Shown here: positions 55,192 to 64,000 of the stretch, piece by piece
Numbering within the stretch: position 1 is the first letter of the stretch
Layout of the letters: each line of letters opens with the position of its first letter
Source of the DNA: Pseudonocardia halophobica
GTDB lineage: Bacteria > Actinomycetota > Actinomycetes > Mycobacteriales > Pseudonocardiaceae
Assembly (NCBI RefSeq): GCF_027922425.1
Contig: NZ_BSFQ01000006.1
Location: 1 to 64,000, forward strand
Length of the DNA: 64,000 nt
Direction: 5' to 3'
Made by a program: the position numbers and the translations under genes
Notes under the pieces: model-generated
Databases searched by the model: none
Told to the model about the DNA's origin: nothing
Seen by the model: only the letters and a program-made list of their open reading frames with translations

Positions 55192-55195
<4 letters not shown>
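53777..55195 (-). CDS. mak: Maltokinase
   Basis: Maltokinase phosphorylates maltose with ATP to alpha-maltose-1-phosphate, the substrate of GlgE. The 472-residue protein has an N-terminal cap ([19 protein letters not shown]), the [19 protein letters not shown] nucleotide segment and the kinase core with catalytic Asp in [12 protein letters not shown] and the metal Asp in LIDFEGEP. Its ATG overlaps the treS stop by 4 bases (ATGA), so TreS and Mak are translationally coupled and probably form the TreS-Mak complex known from mycobacteria. Confidence 0.95.
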
Positions 55196-56931
<1,736 letters not shown>

Positions 56932-56991
56932 CGGTTGCGGACTCTATCCGGGCCGGCCCGGTTTCTCAGGTCGGAGCGGCGCGGACCGACC

Positions 56992-57651
56992 TCACCCGCC
57001 GCCGCCCGACGACGCCGCGACGGTGGCGGCGTGCTGGGAGGCGACGGCCTTGCGGAGGGCCTTCGGGACGGGGCCGGTGCGGGCGGTGAGGGCCTCGATG
57101 CGGTCCTTGCGCTGCTTGCCGTCCGCGCGGCTCACGACGGTGCGCAGGCGGGCCGCGGCGGCCAGGGCGACGGCGGCCGCGTCCTCGTCGGAGATCCCCT
57201 CGGGCCGGACGCCGTGCAGGGCGGACCGGGCGGAGTCGGCCAGCCGGCGCACGGCCCGGGTGTCCCGCGGCGTGACGTCGTCGACCGGGAAGATCCCGAG
57301 GACCCGGCGCGGCTGTACGCGGACCCACCGGGCCGCCGCCAGCCGGTCGCGCACGAGGCCCCGGGCGTGCCGGGCGCGGTGGCGCACCCAGTGCTGCCAG
57401 GTCCGCGGCCGCCCGCTCGCGGCGACCTCCTCGAGCACCAGGGCGAGCAGCGGGTCCTGCGGCGCCCGCACGTGGGGGACGGCGACGGCCTTGCCGTCCT
57501 CGTCGCGCAGGGCGCCGGCGGCCAGCAGCTCGGTCAGCGCGGCGGCCCGCAGCAGCAGGCCGCGCTCGCCGGAGCCGGTGAACCGCTTGCGCTGCGGGTC
57601 CCAGCTGAGCAGGTAGAGCCGCTCGGGCAGGGAGATCGGGGTGGTCGGCAC
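56992..57651 (-). CDS. GOLPH3/VPS74 (GPP34) family protein
   Basis: GPP34 proteins bind phosphoinositides and glycosyltransferases in eukaryotes. Bacterial members are common in actinobacteria and unexplained. The 219-residue protein starts VPTTPISLPERLYLLSWDPQRKRF and has the helical fold with LLLRAAALTELLAAGAL, VLEEVAASGRPRTWQHWVRH and GIFPVDDVTPRD. GTG 57651 follows GGAGGT by 6 bases. A longer open frame to 57846 overlaps the upstream ribbon-helix-helix gene and is spurious. It ends an SPFH/RHH/GPP34 unit 60 bases before treS. Confidence 0.85.
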   Translation of the reverse strand: MPTTPISLPERLYLLSWDPQRKRFTGSGERGLLLRAAALTELLAAGALRDEDGKAVAVPHVRAPQDPLLALVLEEVAASGRPRTWQHWVRHRARHARGLVRDRLAAARWVRVQPRRVLGIFPVDDVTPRDTRAVRRLADSARSALHGVRPEGISDEDAAAVALAAAARLRTVVSRADGKQRKDRIEALTARTGPVPKALRKAVASQHAATVAASSGGGG

Positions 57652-57677
57652 GGGGTCACCTCCGGGTCGGTGTGGGC

Positions 57678-57911
57678 TCAGCCGTCGGGCCGGTCCCCGG
57701 CATCGGGCTCCCGCTCCTCCCGCCGGGGCCGCCCGGGGCGGCGCATCGGCGCCGCCGCCCCGGGCAGCCGGCCGGCGTCGGCCAGCGCCCGGCGGAGCAG
57801 GAACTCGATCTGGGCGTTGGTGCTGCGCAGCTCGTCGTCGGCCCACCGGACGAGCGCGTCGTGCACGGCCGGGTCGAGGCGCAACAGGATCTTCTTGCGC
57901 TCGGAGGGCAT
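57678..57911 (-). CDS. Small ribbon-helix-helix (Arc-type) DNA-binding protein
   Basis: The 77-residue protein begins MPSERKKILLRLDPAVHDALVRWADDELRSTNAQIEFLLRRAL, a ribbon-helix-helix with a basic strand and two helices, followed by a disordered Arg/Pro-rich tail. It probably binds DNA as a dimer. It starts 4 bases after the SPFH gene, so it is the second cistron of that operon and a candidate autoregulator. I see no toxin partner. Confidence 0.82.
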   Translation of the reverse strand: MPSERKKILLRLDPAVHDALVRWADDELRSTNAQIEFLLRRALADAGRLPGAAAPMRRPGRPRREEREPDAGDRPDG

Positions 57912-57915
57912 CCGG

Positions 57916-58848
57916 TTACGAGTAGAGCGAGCCCGTGTTGACGACGGGCTGGGTGTCGCGGTCGCCGCAGAGCACCACCAGCAGGTTGCTGACCATGCTC
58001 GCCTTGCGCTCCTCGTCGAGGTCCACGACGTCCTGCTCGCTGAGCCGGTCGAGGGCCTGCTTGACCATGCCCACCGCGCCCTCGACGATCTGCTCCCGCG
58101 CCGCGACGACCGCGCCGGCCTGCTGGCGGCGCAGCATCGCCTGGGCGATCTCGGGGGCGTAGGAGAGCCGGGTGATGCGGGACTCGATCACCGCGACACC
58201 GGCCGACTCGACCCGCGCCGCGATCTCCGCCGACAGCCGCCCGGTGATCTCGTCGGCGTTGTCGCGCAGGGAGAGGCCGGGCGCGCCCTGGTTGTCGTAC
58301 GGGTAGCTGGTGGCGATGTGCCGGACCGCCGTCTCGGACTGGATGGCGACGAACTCCACGAAGTCGTCGACCTCGAAGCTCGCCTTGGCGGTGTCCCGGA
58401 CCTGCCAGACGACGACCGCGGCGATCTCGATCGGGTTGCCGTCCGCGTCGTTGACCTTGGCCAGCTCGGTCTCGTGGTTCCGGATCCGCGTGGAGATCTT
58501 GCGTCGCTGCGTGAACGGGTTGAGCCAGCGGAACCCGCTGGTGCGGATCGTGCCGAGGTAGCGGCCGAACAGCTGGACCACGCGGGCCTCGCCGGGCGCG
58601 ACGGCGGTGAGTCCGGCCGCGAGCACCAGGCCGACGAGCAGGGCGAACCCGCCCGCCCCGGCGGCCGCGGGCCCGAGCACGCCCGTGAGCGCGAGCAGCG
58701 CCACGCCGCCGAGGACGAGCACCAGCACCACCGCGAGCATTCCGAAGCCGCCGGCGCCGGACAGCGGGCGCTCCTCGACGCGCGGCTCGGGCATGTCGGG
58801 GAGGTCGCGGGCGGGGAGGACGGGCGGGGCGGCGGGGGAGTCGGGCAT
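57916..58848 (-). CDS. SPFH/slipin (stomatin-like) membrane protein
   Basis: The 310-residue protein has two hydrophobic helices near the N-terminus ([38 protein letters not shown]) and then an SPFH/band 7 domain: [88 protein letters not shown]. Such proteins oligomerise into membrane microdomains. AAAGGAG lies 7 bases before ATG 58848. An ATG seven codons upstream (58869) is the alternative. Confidence 0.88.
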   Translation of the reverse strand: MPDSPAAPPVLPARDLPDMPEPRVEERPLSGAGGFGMLAVVLVLVLGGVALLALTGVLGPAAAGAGGFALLVGLVLAAGLTAVAPGEARVVQLFGRYLGTIRTSGFRWLNPFTQRRKISTRIRNHETELAKVNDADGNPIEIAAVVVWQVRDTAKASFEVDDFVEFVAIQSETAVRHIATSYPYDNQGAPGLSLRDNADEITGRLSAEIAARVESAGVAVIESRITRLSYAPEIAQAMLRRQQAGAVVAAREQIVEGAVGMVKQALDRLSEQDVVDLDEERKASMVSNLLVVLCGDRDTQPVVNTGSLYS

Positions 58849-58873
58849 GGCGGGCTCCTTTCGTGACATGCCC

Positions 58874-58893
58874 ACCATAGCAAAGTGATATCA
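58874..58893 (-). promoter_or_regulatory. -10 box TATGGT with overlapping palindrome TGATATCA
   Basis: On the minus strand TATGGT (58874-58879) precedes the SPFH gene, giving a short leader with its ribosome site. The 8-bp palindrome TGATATCA (58886-58893) lies within the promoter spacer, where a repressor such as the ribbon-helix-helix protein of this operon could act. Confidence 0.4.
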
Positions 58894-58942
58894 GGTTTTG
58901 CCAGCGAGCCGCCGAGCCCGTCGGGTCGTCCGGGCCGGAACG

Positions 58943-58983
58943 CGACGACGCCGGTCCCGCGGATCGCGGAACCGGCGTCGTCG
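58943..58983 (-). terminator. Terminator after glgE
   Basis: A perfect 13-bp stem, CGACGACGCCGGT (58943-58955) with ACCGGCGTCGTCG (58971-58983), lies 14 bases past the glgE stop. Confidence 0.75.
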
Positions 58984-58997
58984 GAAGGGAAAGGGGC

Positions 58998-60971
58998 TCA
59001 GCCCCGGTGCACGCGCAGGATGTGCGCGACGTTCTCCAGCGGCTGCAGCCGCACGTAGTTGCGCTCCTGCCAGCGGAAGATGTCCCCGGTGATCTCGTCG
59101 GTGACCGTGAACTGGTCCTGCCAGTCCAGGCCCAGCTCCGGCATGTCGAGCCGGACGAAGCCCTCGCGCACCTCGTGCGAGTTGAGCGTGACGACCACGA
59201 TCACCGAGTCGCCGCTCGCCGGGTCCGTCTTCGAGTAGACGAGCAGCTCGGGGTTGTCGACCTCGTGGAAGTGGATCTCGCGCAGCTGCTGCAGCGCCGG
59301 GTGGGCGCGGCGGATCTCGTTCAGCCGGCCGAGGAAGGGCTCGAGCGAGCGGCCCTCGTTCAGCGCGGCCTGGAAGTCCCGCGGGCGCAGCTCGTACTTC
59401 TCGGAGTCGAGGTACTCCTCGCTGCCCGGCTTGACCGGGGTGCCCTCGAACAGCTCGAAGCCTGAGTACACGCCCCAGGTCGGGGACATGGTCGCGGCCA
59501 GCACGGCGCGGATCGCGAACATCGCCGGGCCGCCGGTCTGCAGCGACTCGTGGAGGATGTCCGGGGTGTTGACGAAGAGGTTCGGCCGGGCCTCGTCGGC
59601 GCGCTCGGCATGCATGAGCGCGAACTCGGCCAGCTCCTCCTTCTCCGTGCGCCAGGTGAAGTAGGTGTAGCTCTGGGTGAAGCCCAGCCGCGCGAGCCCG
59701 AACAGCCGGGCGGGGCGGGTGAACGCCTCGGCCAGGAACAGCACGTCGGGGTAGCGCGCCTTGACCTGCCAGATCAGCCAGTGCCAGAAGTTCGGCGGCT
59801 TGGTGTGCGGGTTGTCCACCCGGAAGATCCGGACCCCGTGCTCGACCCAGTGCAGCACGACCCGCAGCGCCTCGGCGTAGAGCCCGGCCGGGTCGTTGTC
59901 GAAGTTGATCGGGTAGATGTCCTGGTACTTCTTCGGCGGGTTCTCCGCGTAGGCGATCGAGCCGTCCGGCCGCACCGTGAACCACTCCGGGTGGGCCTCG
60001 ACCCACGGGTGGTCGGGCGCGCACTGCAGCGCGAAGTCGAGCGCGACCTCCATGCCGAGGTCCTTGGCGCGGGCGACGAACGAGTCGAAGTCGTCGATCG
60101 TGCCGAGCTCGGGGTCGATCGCGTCGTGCCCGCCGTCGGCGCTGCCGATGGCCCACGGGGAGCCGACGTCGCCGGGCTCGGCGTGCACGGAGTTGTTGCG
60201 GCCCTTGCGGTGCACCGTGCCGACCGGGTGGATCGGCGGGAGGTACACGACGTCGAAGCCCATGCCGGCGATCCGGTCGAGCTCCTTGGCCGCGGTGACG
60301 AACGAGCCGTGCACGGCGCGGCCGGTCTCGTCCCGCCCGCCGGTGGAGCGGGGGAAGAACTCGTACCAGGAGCCGTACAGCGCGCGCTCGCGGTCGACGT
60401 AGACCTGCTGGGTGCGGCCGCGGGTGATCAGCTCGCGCACCGGTCGCTCGGTCATGATCGCGTGCACGGCCGGGAACATCGCCGGGGCGACCCGGGCGTG
60501 CAGCGGCAGGGCGGTGTCGCGGAGCGCGTTGGCGGCGCCGAAGAGCAGGTCGCGGTTGGCGCGCTCGCTGGGCCGCCGGCCCACGCGCTGCAGCAGCCGG
60601 GCGCCCGTCTCCAGGTCGTTGGCCAGCTCGTCGGCGGTCTGGTGGACCCTCAGCTTGGCCTCGACGGCGTGTCGCCAGGTGGCCCACGGGTCGCTCCAGG
60701 CGTCCACGCGGAAGGTCCACAGCCCCGGCTCGTCCGGCACCACGGTGGCGACGAACCGGTCCGTCCCGACCCCGTCGGGCAGCATCCGCACGTGCTCGGC
60801 CTGCGCGGTGGAGCCGAGCCGCTTCCACACCACGTTGGCGGCGACGGCGTCGTGCCCCTCGCGCCACACCGTGGCGCGGACGGGGATCACCTCGCCGACC
60901 ACGGCCTTGCTGGGATGACGGCCGTCGCCCACCGCGGGACTGACGTCATCGATCCCGAGCCGACCGGTCAT
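58998..60971 (-). CDS. glgE: Alpha-1,4-glucan:maltose-1-phosphate maltosyltransferase
   Basis: GlgE extends alpha-1,4-glucan with maltosyl units from maltose-1-phosphate. The 657-residue GH13_3 enzyme has an N-terminal beta domain ([41 protein letters not shown]), the segment [18 protein letters not shown], the nucleophile Asp in [15 protein letters not shown], acid/base Glu in [11 protein letters not shown] and stabiliser Asp in [11 protein letters not shown] 60971 begins the conserved sequence; a GTG at 61007 would add 12 unconserved residues. With TreS, Mak and GlgB it completes the trehalose-to-glucan pathway within 10 kb. Confidence 0.95.
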   Translation of the reverse strand: MTGRLGIDDVSPAVGDGRHPSKAVVGEVIPVRATVWREGHDAVAANVVWKRLGSTAQAEHVRMLPDGVGTDRFVATVVPDEPGLWTFRVDAWSDPWATWRHAVEAKLRVHQTADELANDLETGARLLQRVGRRPSERANRDLLFGAANALRDTALPLHARVAPAMFPAVHAIMTERPVRELITRGRTQQVYVDRERALYGSWYEFFPRSTGGRDETGRAVHGSFVTAAKELDRIAGMGFDVVYLPPIHPVGTVHRKGRNNSVHAEPGDVGSPWAIGSADGGHDAIDPELGTIDDFDSFVARAKDLGMEVALDFALQCAPDHPWVEAHPEWFTVRPDGSIAYAENPPKKYQDIYPINFDNDPAGLYAEALRVVLHWVEHGVRIFRVDNPHTKPPNFWHWLIWQVKARYPDVLFLAEAFTRPARLFGLARLGFTQSYTYFTWRTEKEELAEFALMHAERADEARPNLFVNTPDILHESLQTGGPAMFAIRAVLAATMSPTWGVYSGFELFEGTPVKPGSEEYLDSEKYELRPRDFQAALNEGRSLEPFLGRLNEIRRAHPALQQLREIHFHEVDNPELLVYSKTDPASGDSVIVVVTLNSHEVREGFVRLDMPELGLDWQDQFTVTDEITGDIFRWQERNYVRLQPLENVAHILRVHRG

Positions 60972-61093
60972 CGACAGCACCCCCGCGTTCGTCGTCGGAT
61001 TGCGCACACGGAAGCCCCGCCATCGTGTGCGTCACAACCGTACCTACCCCGTCCACCGCTGCGCGTAACGGGATCGGGCGTGGCGACACGGGT

Positions 61094-61624
61094 TCACATG
61101 CTCTTCACCGAGCCGTCGTGACCGCCCGGCGACCCGCCGTCGGCGAGCGGTCGGTCCGGCTGCTCAGCGTGACCGGCCGCTGGTGCGCCCGGGTGGGAGA
61201 CCACCCGTTCGAGCAGCTCGGCGAGCCGCTCGCGCTCCACCCGATCGAGCGCCCTGGTCAGCGGCGTGGCGGCCGCCAGCCGGGCGCCGACGCGCGCGAC
61301 CACGGCCTCGCCCTCGGGCGTCGGCCGGGTGACCCGCTGCCGGCGGTCCCCGTCGGCCCGCACGCGTTCGACCAGGCCGCGCTCCGCCAGCTCGCGGGTC
61401 AGCGCGGACACCCGGGCGGGGTCGATGCCGAGCGCCGCGGCCAGCCGGCCCTGGGGGACGGGGTCGCGCAGGGTCCGGAGGAACCGGGCCTGGAGCGGGG
61501 TGAGGCCCTCGCCCGAGGCGGCCTCGTCGAGCAGGGCGGTGAGGCGGGCGGCGGCGAGGAGGACCGCCTCGCCGGCCCGCCGGCCCGACGGGTCGGGGAC
61601 CGGGCCGGTCCCAGGGCTCGTCAC
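61094..61624 (-). CDS. MarR-family transcriptional regulator
   Basis: The 176-residue protein has LTPLQARFLRTLRDPVPQGRLAAALGIDPARVSALTRELAERGLVERVRADGDRRQRVTRPT, a MarR winged helix. Its GTG overlaps the stop of the esterase gene by 4 bases (GTGA), so it is the second cistron of that unit and would come under the same iron control. Its target is unknown. Confidence 0.86.
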   Translation of the reverse strand: MTSPGTGPVPDPSGRRAGEAVLLAAARLTALLDEAASGEGLTPLQARFLRTLRDPVPQGRLAAALGIDPARVSALTRELAERGLVERVRADGDRRQRVTRPTPEGEAVVARVGARLAAATPLTRALDRVERERLAELLERVVSHPGAPAAGHAEQPDRPLADGGSPGGHDGSVKSM

Positions 61625-62910
61625 AGCGCTTCCCGCAGCAGCCCGGCGAGGGCGTCGGCCAGTCCGGCCCGCCAGCAGGCGAGGTCGTGACCGCCGCGGA
61701 ACTCCCGGTACCGCACCCGGTCGCCGCGGGCCCGCAGCGCGGACCGCAGCCGGCGGGTCGGCTCGCGCAGGACCCACTCCTCCGTCCCGACCTCGAGGTG
61801 GACCCCGTGGGTGCGCGGCCCGGCGGGCACCACCGAGGTGAGCCACTCGGCCGCGGCGCCGCCGGCCGGGTTCGGCCACCAGAACGAGCCGGACTGGGAC
61901 AGCGCGAGTCCGAAGCGCTCCGGCGCGACCTGGGTGGCGTACAGGGCCGTGAGACCGCCGAGGCTCTGCCCGACGACGGCGGTGCGGCCGGGCTCCGCGG
62001 ACAGCGCACGCTGCTCCCCGGCCCAGCCCAGGACGTCGTCGCGCAGGAAGGCCACGAAGGAAGGGTCGCAGGCGAGCTCGCGCGACCGCTGCGCGAGCGG
62101 CCCCGACGCCACGCCCACCGTGCGGACCGGCGGCAGGTCCCCGCGCGCGAGCAGGCCGTCGAGCGCGGCGGGCAGGCCCACCCCGGCCCAGCGCTCGCCG
62201 TCGAGCACCACCGCGACCGGGAGCGGCGCGGCAGGATCGGTCCCGGCGGGCTCGTGCAGCCAGACGGCGCGCCCGTCCGGCAGCCGGCCGTCGAGCACGG
62301 TGCCGACCCGGCCGGCCGGGCCGTCGAGGGGCGGGAGCGGCGGCGCGCCGGGGAGGGAGACCACCGAGGTGCCGTCGGGCAGGTGCTCGCGCGCGAGCGG
62401 ATCGGGCCGGGCACGGGCGAGCCCGTCGAAGAAGCGGTGCAGCGCGTCGTGGTCGGCATCGGGCGCCGCGGCCAGTGCGCGGGCCCGCCGCTGCTCGACG
62501 GTCGCGGCCTGCGCGGGATCGGGCGTGCCGCCTGCCGCGATCGCGTACGAGGCCCGCCAGTCGCGCGGCATCCGGTGGGTGAGCACCCAGGCGCCGGGCA
62601 GCCGCTCGGCGCGGCTCGCGTCGGGGTGGGCGGGATCGGCGATCTTGTTGGGCAGCACCAGGACGTCGGTGAGGCCCGGGGCGTCGGGCACCACGAACGT
62701 GACGGCGCAGGTGCCGTCGCCCAGGTCGTCGACGAGCGGGGTGCCGGTCGCGCGGACCGCCGCCAGGAACGCGGCCCGGTCCCCGGTGCGCAGCAGCCCG
62801 GCGACCAGGGGCGAGCACGCCGGGTCGAGGCGTCCGGGCGGCGCGGGCCGGGCGGCCTGCGGCGGGACCGTCAGGGCGAGCGGGCCGGGCGGCGGCGACG
62901 GGATTGACAC
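61621..62910 (-). CDS. Enterochelin esterase (Fes)-type siderophore hydrolase
   Basis: The enzyme would hydrolyse an imported ferric siderophore to release iron. The 429-residue protein has an N-terminal Fes-like domain (VVDDLGDGTCAVTFVVPDAPGLTDVLVLPN, WVLTHRMPRDWRASYAI) and a C-terminal esterase fold with LPVAVVLDGERWA, the nucleophile Ser in AVVGQSLGGLTALYAT, the LEVGTEEW acid region and the His of FRGGHDLACWR. GTG 62910 is the chosen start; its first base lies at the edge of an iron box. It is divergent from the siderophore-binding protein gene. Confidence 0.88.
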   Translation of the reverse strand: MSIPSPPPGPLALTVPPQAARPAPPGRLDPACSPLVAGLLRTGDRAAFLAAVRATGTPLVDDLGDGTCAVTFVVPDAPGLTDVLVLPNKIADPAHPDASRAERLPGAWVLTHRMPRDWRASYAIAAGGTPDPAQAATVEQRRARALAAAPDADHDALHRFFDGLARARPDPLAREHLPDGTSVVSLPGAPPLPPLDGPAGRVGTVLDGRLPDGRAVWLHEPAGTDPAAPLPVAVVLDGERWAGVGLPAALDGLLARGDLPPVRTVGVASGPLAQRSRELACDPSFVAFLRDDVLGWAGEQRALSAEPGRTAVVGQSLGGLTALYATQVAPERFGLALSQSGSFWWPNPAGGAAAEWLTSVVPAGPRTHGVHLEVGTEEWVLREPTRRLRSALRARGDRVRYREFRGGHDLACWRAGLADALAGLLREAL

Positions 62911-62928
62911 AAGGCTAGGTTTACCTAA
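62910..62928. promoter_or_regulatory. Iron box (IdeR/DmdR1-type operator)
   Basis: The 19-base CAAGGCTAGGTTTACCTAA matches the consensus TTAGGTTAGGCTAACCTAA at 14 of 19 positions. It lies between the divergent esterase and binding-protein genes and overlaps the -10 region of the latter (TAATAG at 62926-62931). Iron-loaded IdeR/DmdR would repress both. Confidence 0.75.
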
Positions 62929-62939
62929 TAGTCCTGGCA

Positions 62940-63926
62940 ATGCAGCAAGTACCCCGCGCGGTGGTCGCGGTCCTGGTCGCGGCCCTGGCCCTGGTGGCCG
63001 CGTGCTCCTCGCCCGCGCAGGCACCGTCGGCGGCCCCCGCGACGACCGACGCCCCGGCCACAAGGACGGTCACCCACGCGCTCGGGACCACCGGGATCCC
63101 GGCCTCCCCGGCCCGCGTGGTCTCGGCGAGCGTCACGATGACCGGCCCGCTGCTCGGGCTCGACGTGCCCGTGGTCGGGACCGGGACGACCCGGCCGGGC
63201 GGGGTCGCCGACCCCAACGGCTTCTTCCTGCAGTGGGCCGGCCAGGCCGTCGACCGCGGTGTCGCGGGCCTCGGCGGCCCGACCGTGCGCGTCGAGTCGG
63301 TGGCCGCCCAGCAGCCCGACGTGATCGTCGGCAGTGCCGTGGGTGCGGACGCCGTCACGCCCGAGATCTACGCGCAGCTCAGCGCGATCGCGCCGACGAT
63401 CGTCCTCGACCACAGCCGGCTCTCCTGGCAGGAGCTGTCCGCGCAGCTGGGCCGGGACCTCGGGCGGGAGGCCCAGGCGACCGCGGCCGAGCAGGAGTAC
63501 ACCGCCCGGGCCTCCGCGGTCGGCGCCGGGCTGGACACGAGCCGCGAGGCGGTGGCCATGACCGTCACCGACAACGGGTTCAACGTGTTCACGGCGGAGT
63601 CGGCCCAGGGCAGGCTGCTGACCGGGCTGGGGCTGCGGCTCAAGGCGGTCGCGCCGAGCGGGGCGTCGGGCCTGGGCGGGTCGGAGGTGCGCCGGGACGT
63701 CGTGCCGGTGGCGGGGGAGAACGCGGGCATCTTCGGCGACGCCTCCCTGTTCTTCGTCAACGCGACGGACGAGGACGTGGCCGGCTACCGGACCGCCCAG
63801 CCGGTGCTCGGGTCGTTGCCGGCCTTCGCCGAGAACCGGGTCCACGCGCTCGGCCCGGAGTCCTTCCGGCTCGACCGCTTCAGCGCCGCCGCGGTGCTGG
63901 ACCGCCTGGAGCAGCAGGGCTCGTGA
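62940..63926 (+). CDS. Iron-siderophore ABC transporter substrate-binding lipoprotein
   Basis: The 328-residue protein has a signal peptide (VPRAVVAVLVAALALVAAC) with lipobox LVAAC, then a FepB/FecB-type fold: IPASPARVVSASVTMTGPLLGLDVPVVGTG, VAAQQPDVIVGSAVGADAV, LSAIAPTIVLDHS, LPAFAENRVHALGPESFRLDRFSA. It binds a ferric siderophore outside the membrane. The ATG at 62940 follows a -10 box by 8 bases. The permease would be expected downstream, beyond or at the window end. Confidence 0.9.
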   Translation: MQQVPRAVVAVLVAALALVAACSSPAQAPSAAPATTDAPATRTVTHALGTTGIPASPARVVSASVTMTGPLLGLDVPVVGTGTTRPGGVADPNGFFLQWAGQAVDRGVAGLGGPTVRVESVAAQQPDVIVGSAVGADAVTPEIYAQLSAIAPTIVLDHSRLSWQELSAQLGRDLGREAQATAAEQEYTARASAVGAGLDTSREAVAMTVTDNGFNVFTAESAQGRLLTGLGLRLKAVAPSGASGLGGSEVRRDVVPVAGENAGIFGDASLFFVNATDEDVAGYRTAQPVLGSLPAFAENRVHALGPESFRLDRFSAAAVLDRLEQQGS

Positions 63927-63934
63927 CACCCGCT

Positions 63935-63956
63935 GGATCGGTCACCGTACCGATCC
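63935..63956 (+). terminator. Hairpin after the siderophore-binding protein gene
   Basis: GGATCGGT (63935-63942) and ACCGATCC (63949-63956) form a perfect 8-bp stem with a 6-base loop. It could be a terminator or an operator for the next gene. Confidence 0.5.
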
Positions 63957-63975
63957 CGTACTAGTCTCCGCCCCC

Positions 63976-64000
63976 GTGAGAGCCCTCCGCCGCTTCACCG
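63976..64000 (+). CDS. Start of a further gene, cut by the window end
   Basis: GTG 63976 opens MRALRRFT and runs off the window. A TAGTCT box (63962-63967) ends 8 bases before it, the same leaderless layout as other genes here. Too little is present to identify it. A FecCD-type permease would fit the context, but nothing in eight codons shows it. Confidence 0.4.

Noticed and set aside
61811..63964. 717-codon plus-strand frame across the esterase and binding-protein genes
   Set aside because: It covers two recognisable divergent genes and their iron box; composition is Arg/Ser/Pro/Ala-rich with no domain.

Overview
The window comes from a very GC-rich actinobacterium, most likely Pseudonocardia or another member of the Pseudonocardiaceae. 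The reasons are: the gene order rho-rpmE-prfA-prmC-sua5-glyA-wecA-atp-murA; a MurA with Asp in place of the catalytic Cys; NucS; the GlgE glucan pathway; many GTG starts; and many leaderless genes (a TAnnnT -10 box 6 to 8 bases before the start codon). Unlike mycobacteria, atpF and atpH are separate, unfused genes. The genus is an inference. I see no rRNA, tRNA, CRISPR array, phage or insertion sequence, and no gene-free stretch longer than 300 bases.

1 to 9.6 kb: termination and translation genes (partial rho, rpmE, prfA, prmC, sua5), a frameshifted DUF559/AbiEi-like pseudogene, a TetR regulator, glyA and wecA. 9.7 to 18.2 kb: two small AtpI/AtpZ-like membrane genes, the complete F1Fo ATP synthase operon atpBEFHAGDC and a DUF2550 gene. 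18.3 to 25.1 kb: cobalamin adenosyltransferase, murA, a DUF1206 membrane protein, adenosylcobalamin-dependent ethylmalonyl-CoA mutase (ecm), and a coiled-coil protein built from about twenty 14-residue repeats. 25.3 to 29.4 kb: an ehuBCDA ectoine-type ABC importer and a convergent second EhuB-like binding protein. 29.5 to 36.9 kb: a crotonase, TetR plus cytochrome P450, a Nudix hydrolase, a WYL regulator, nucS, TetR and an aldehyde dehydrogenase.

37 to 44.9 kb: acyl-CoA metabolism. It holds a double-length 3-hydroxyacyl-CoA dehydrogenase, crotonyl-CoA carboxylase/reductase (ccr), the acyl-CoA epimerase, a thiolase and meaB. With ecm and the adenosyltransferase 20 kb upstream these make much of an ethylmalonyl-CoA pathway and its B12 support. 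44.9 to 50.3 kb: MarR, a thiamine-binding protein, a hydrolase, a thioredoxin-TPR protein and a GT87 membrane glycosyltransferase.

50.4 to 61 kb, nearly all on the minus strand: the GlgE alpha-glucan pathway (glgE, treS, maltokinase, glgB). It is interrupted by a HepT-MntA toxin-antitoxin pair and by a group of SPFH/slipin, ribbon-helix-helix and GPP34 genes. 61 to 64 kb: a MarR regulator, an enterochelin-esterase-type hydrolase and a divergent iron-siderophore binding lipoprotein, with an IdeR/DmdR-type iron box between the last two.

The most notable non-coding signal is an AT-rich palindrome, TTATGGAACCATAA or its complement. It occurs ten times in three intergenic clusters, always just after a gene 3' end, and in one case it supplies the stop codon. 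Tandem 22-bp repeats, a perfect 48-bp palindrome and a perfect tandem 11-bp operator-like repeat upstream of ccr are also present.
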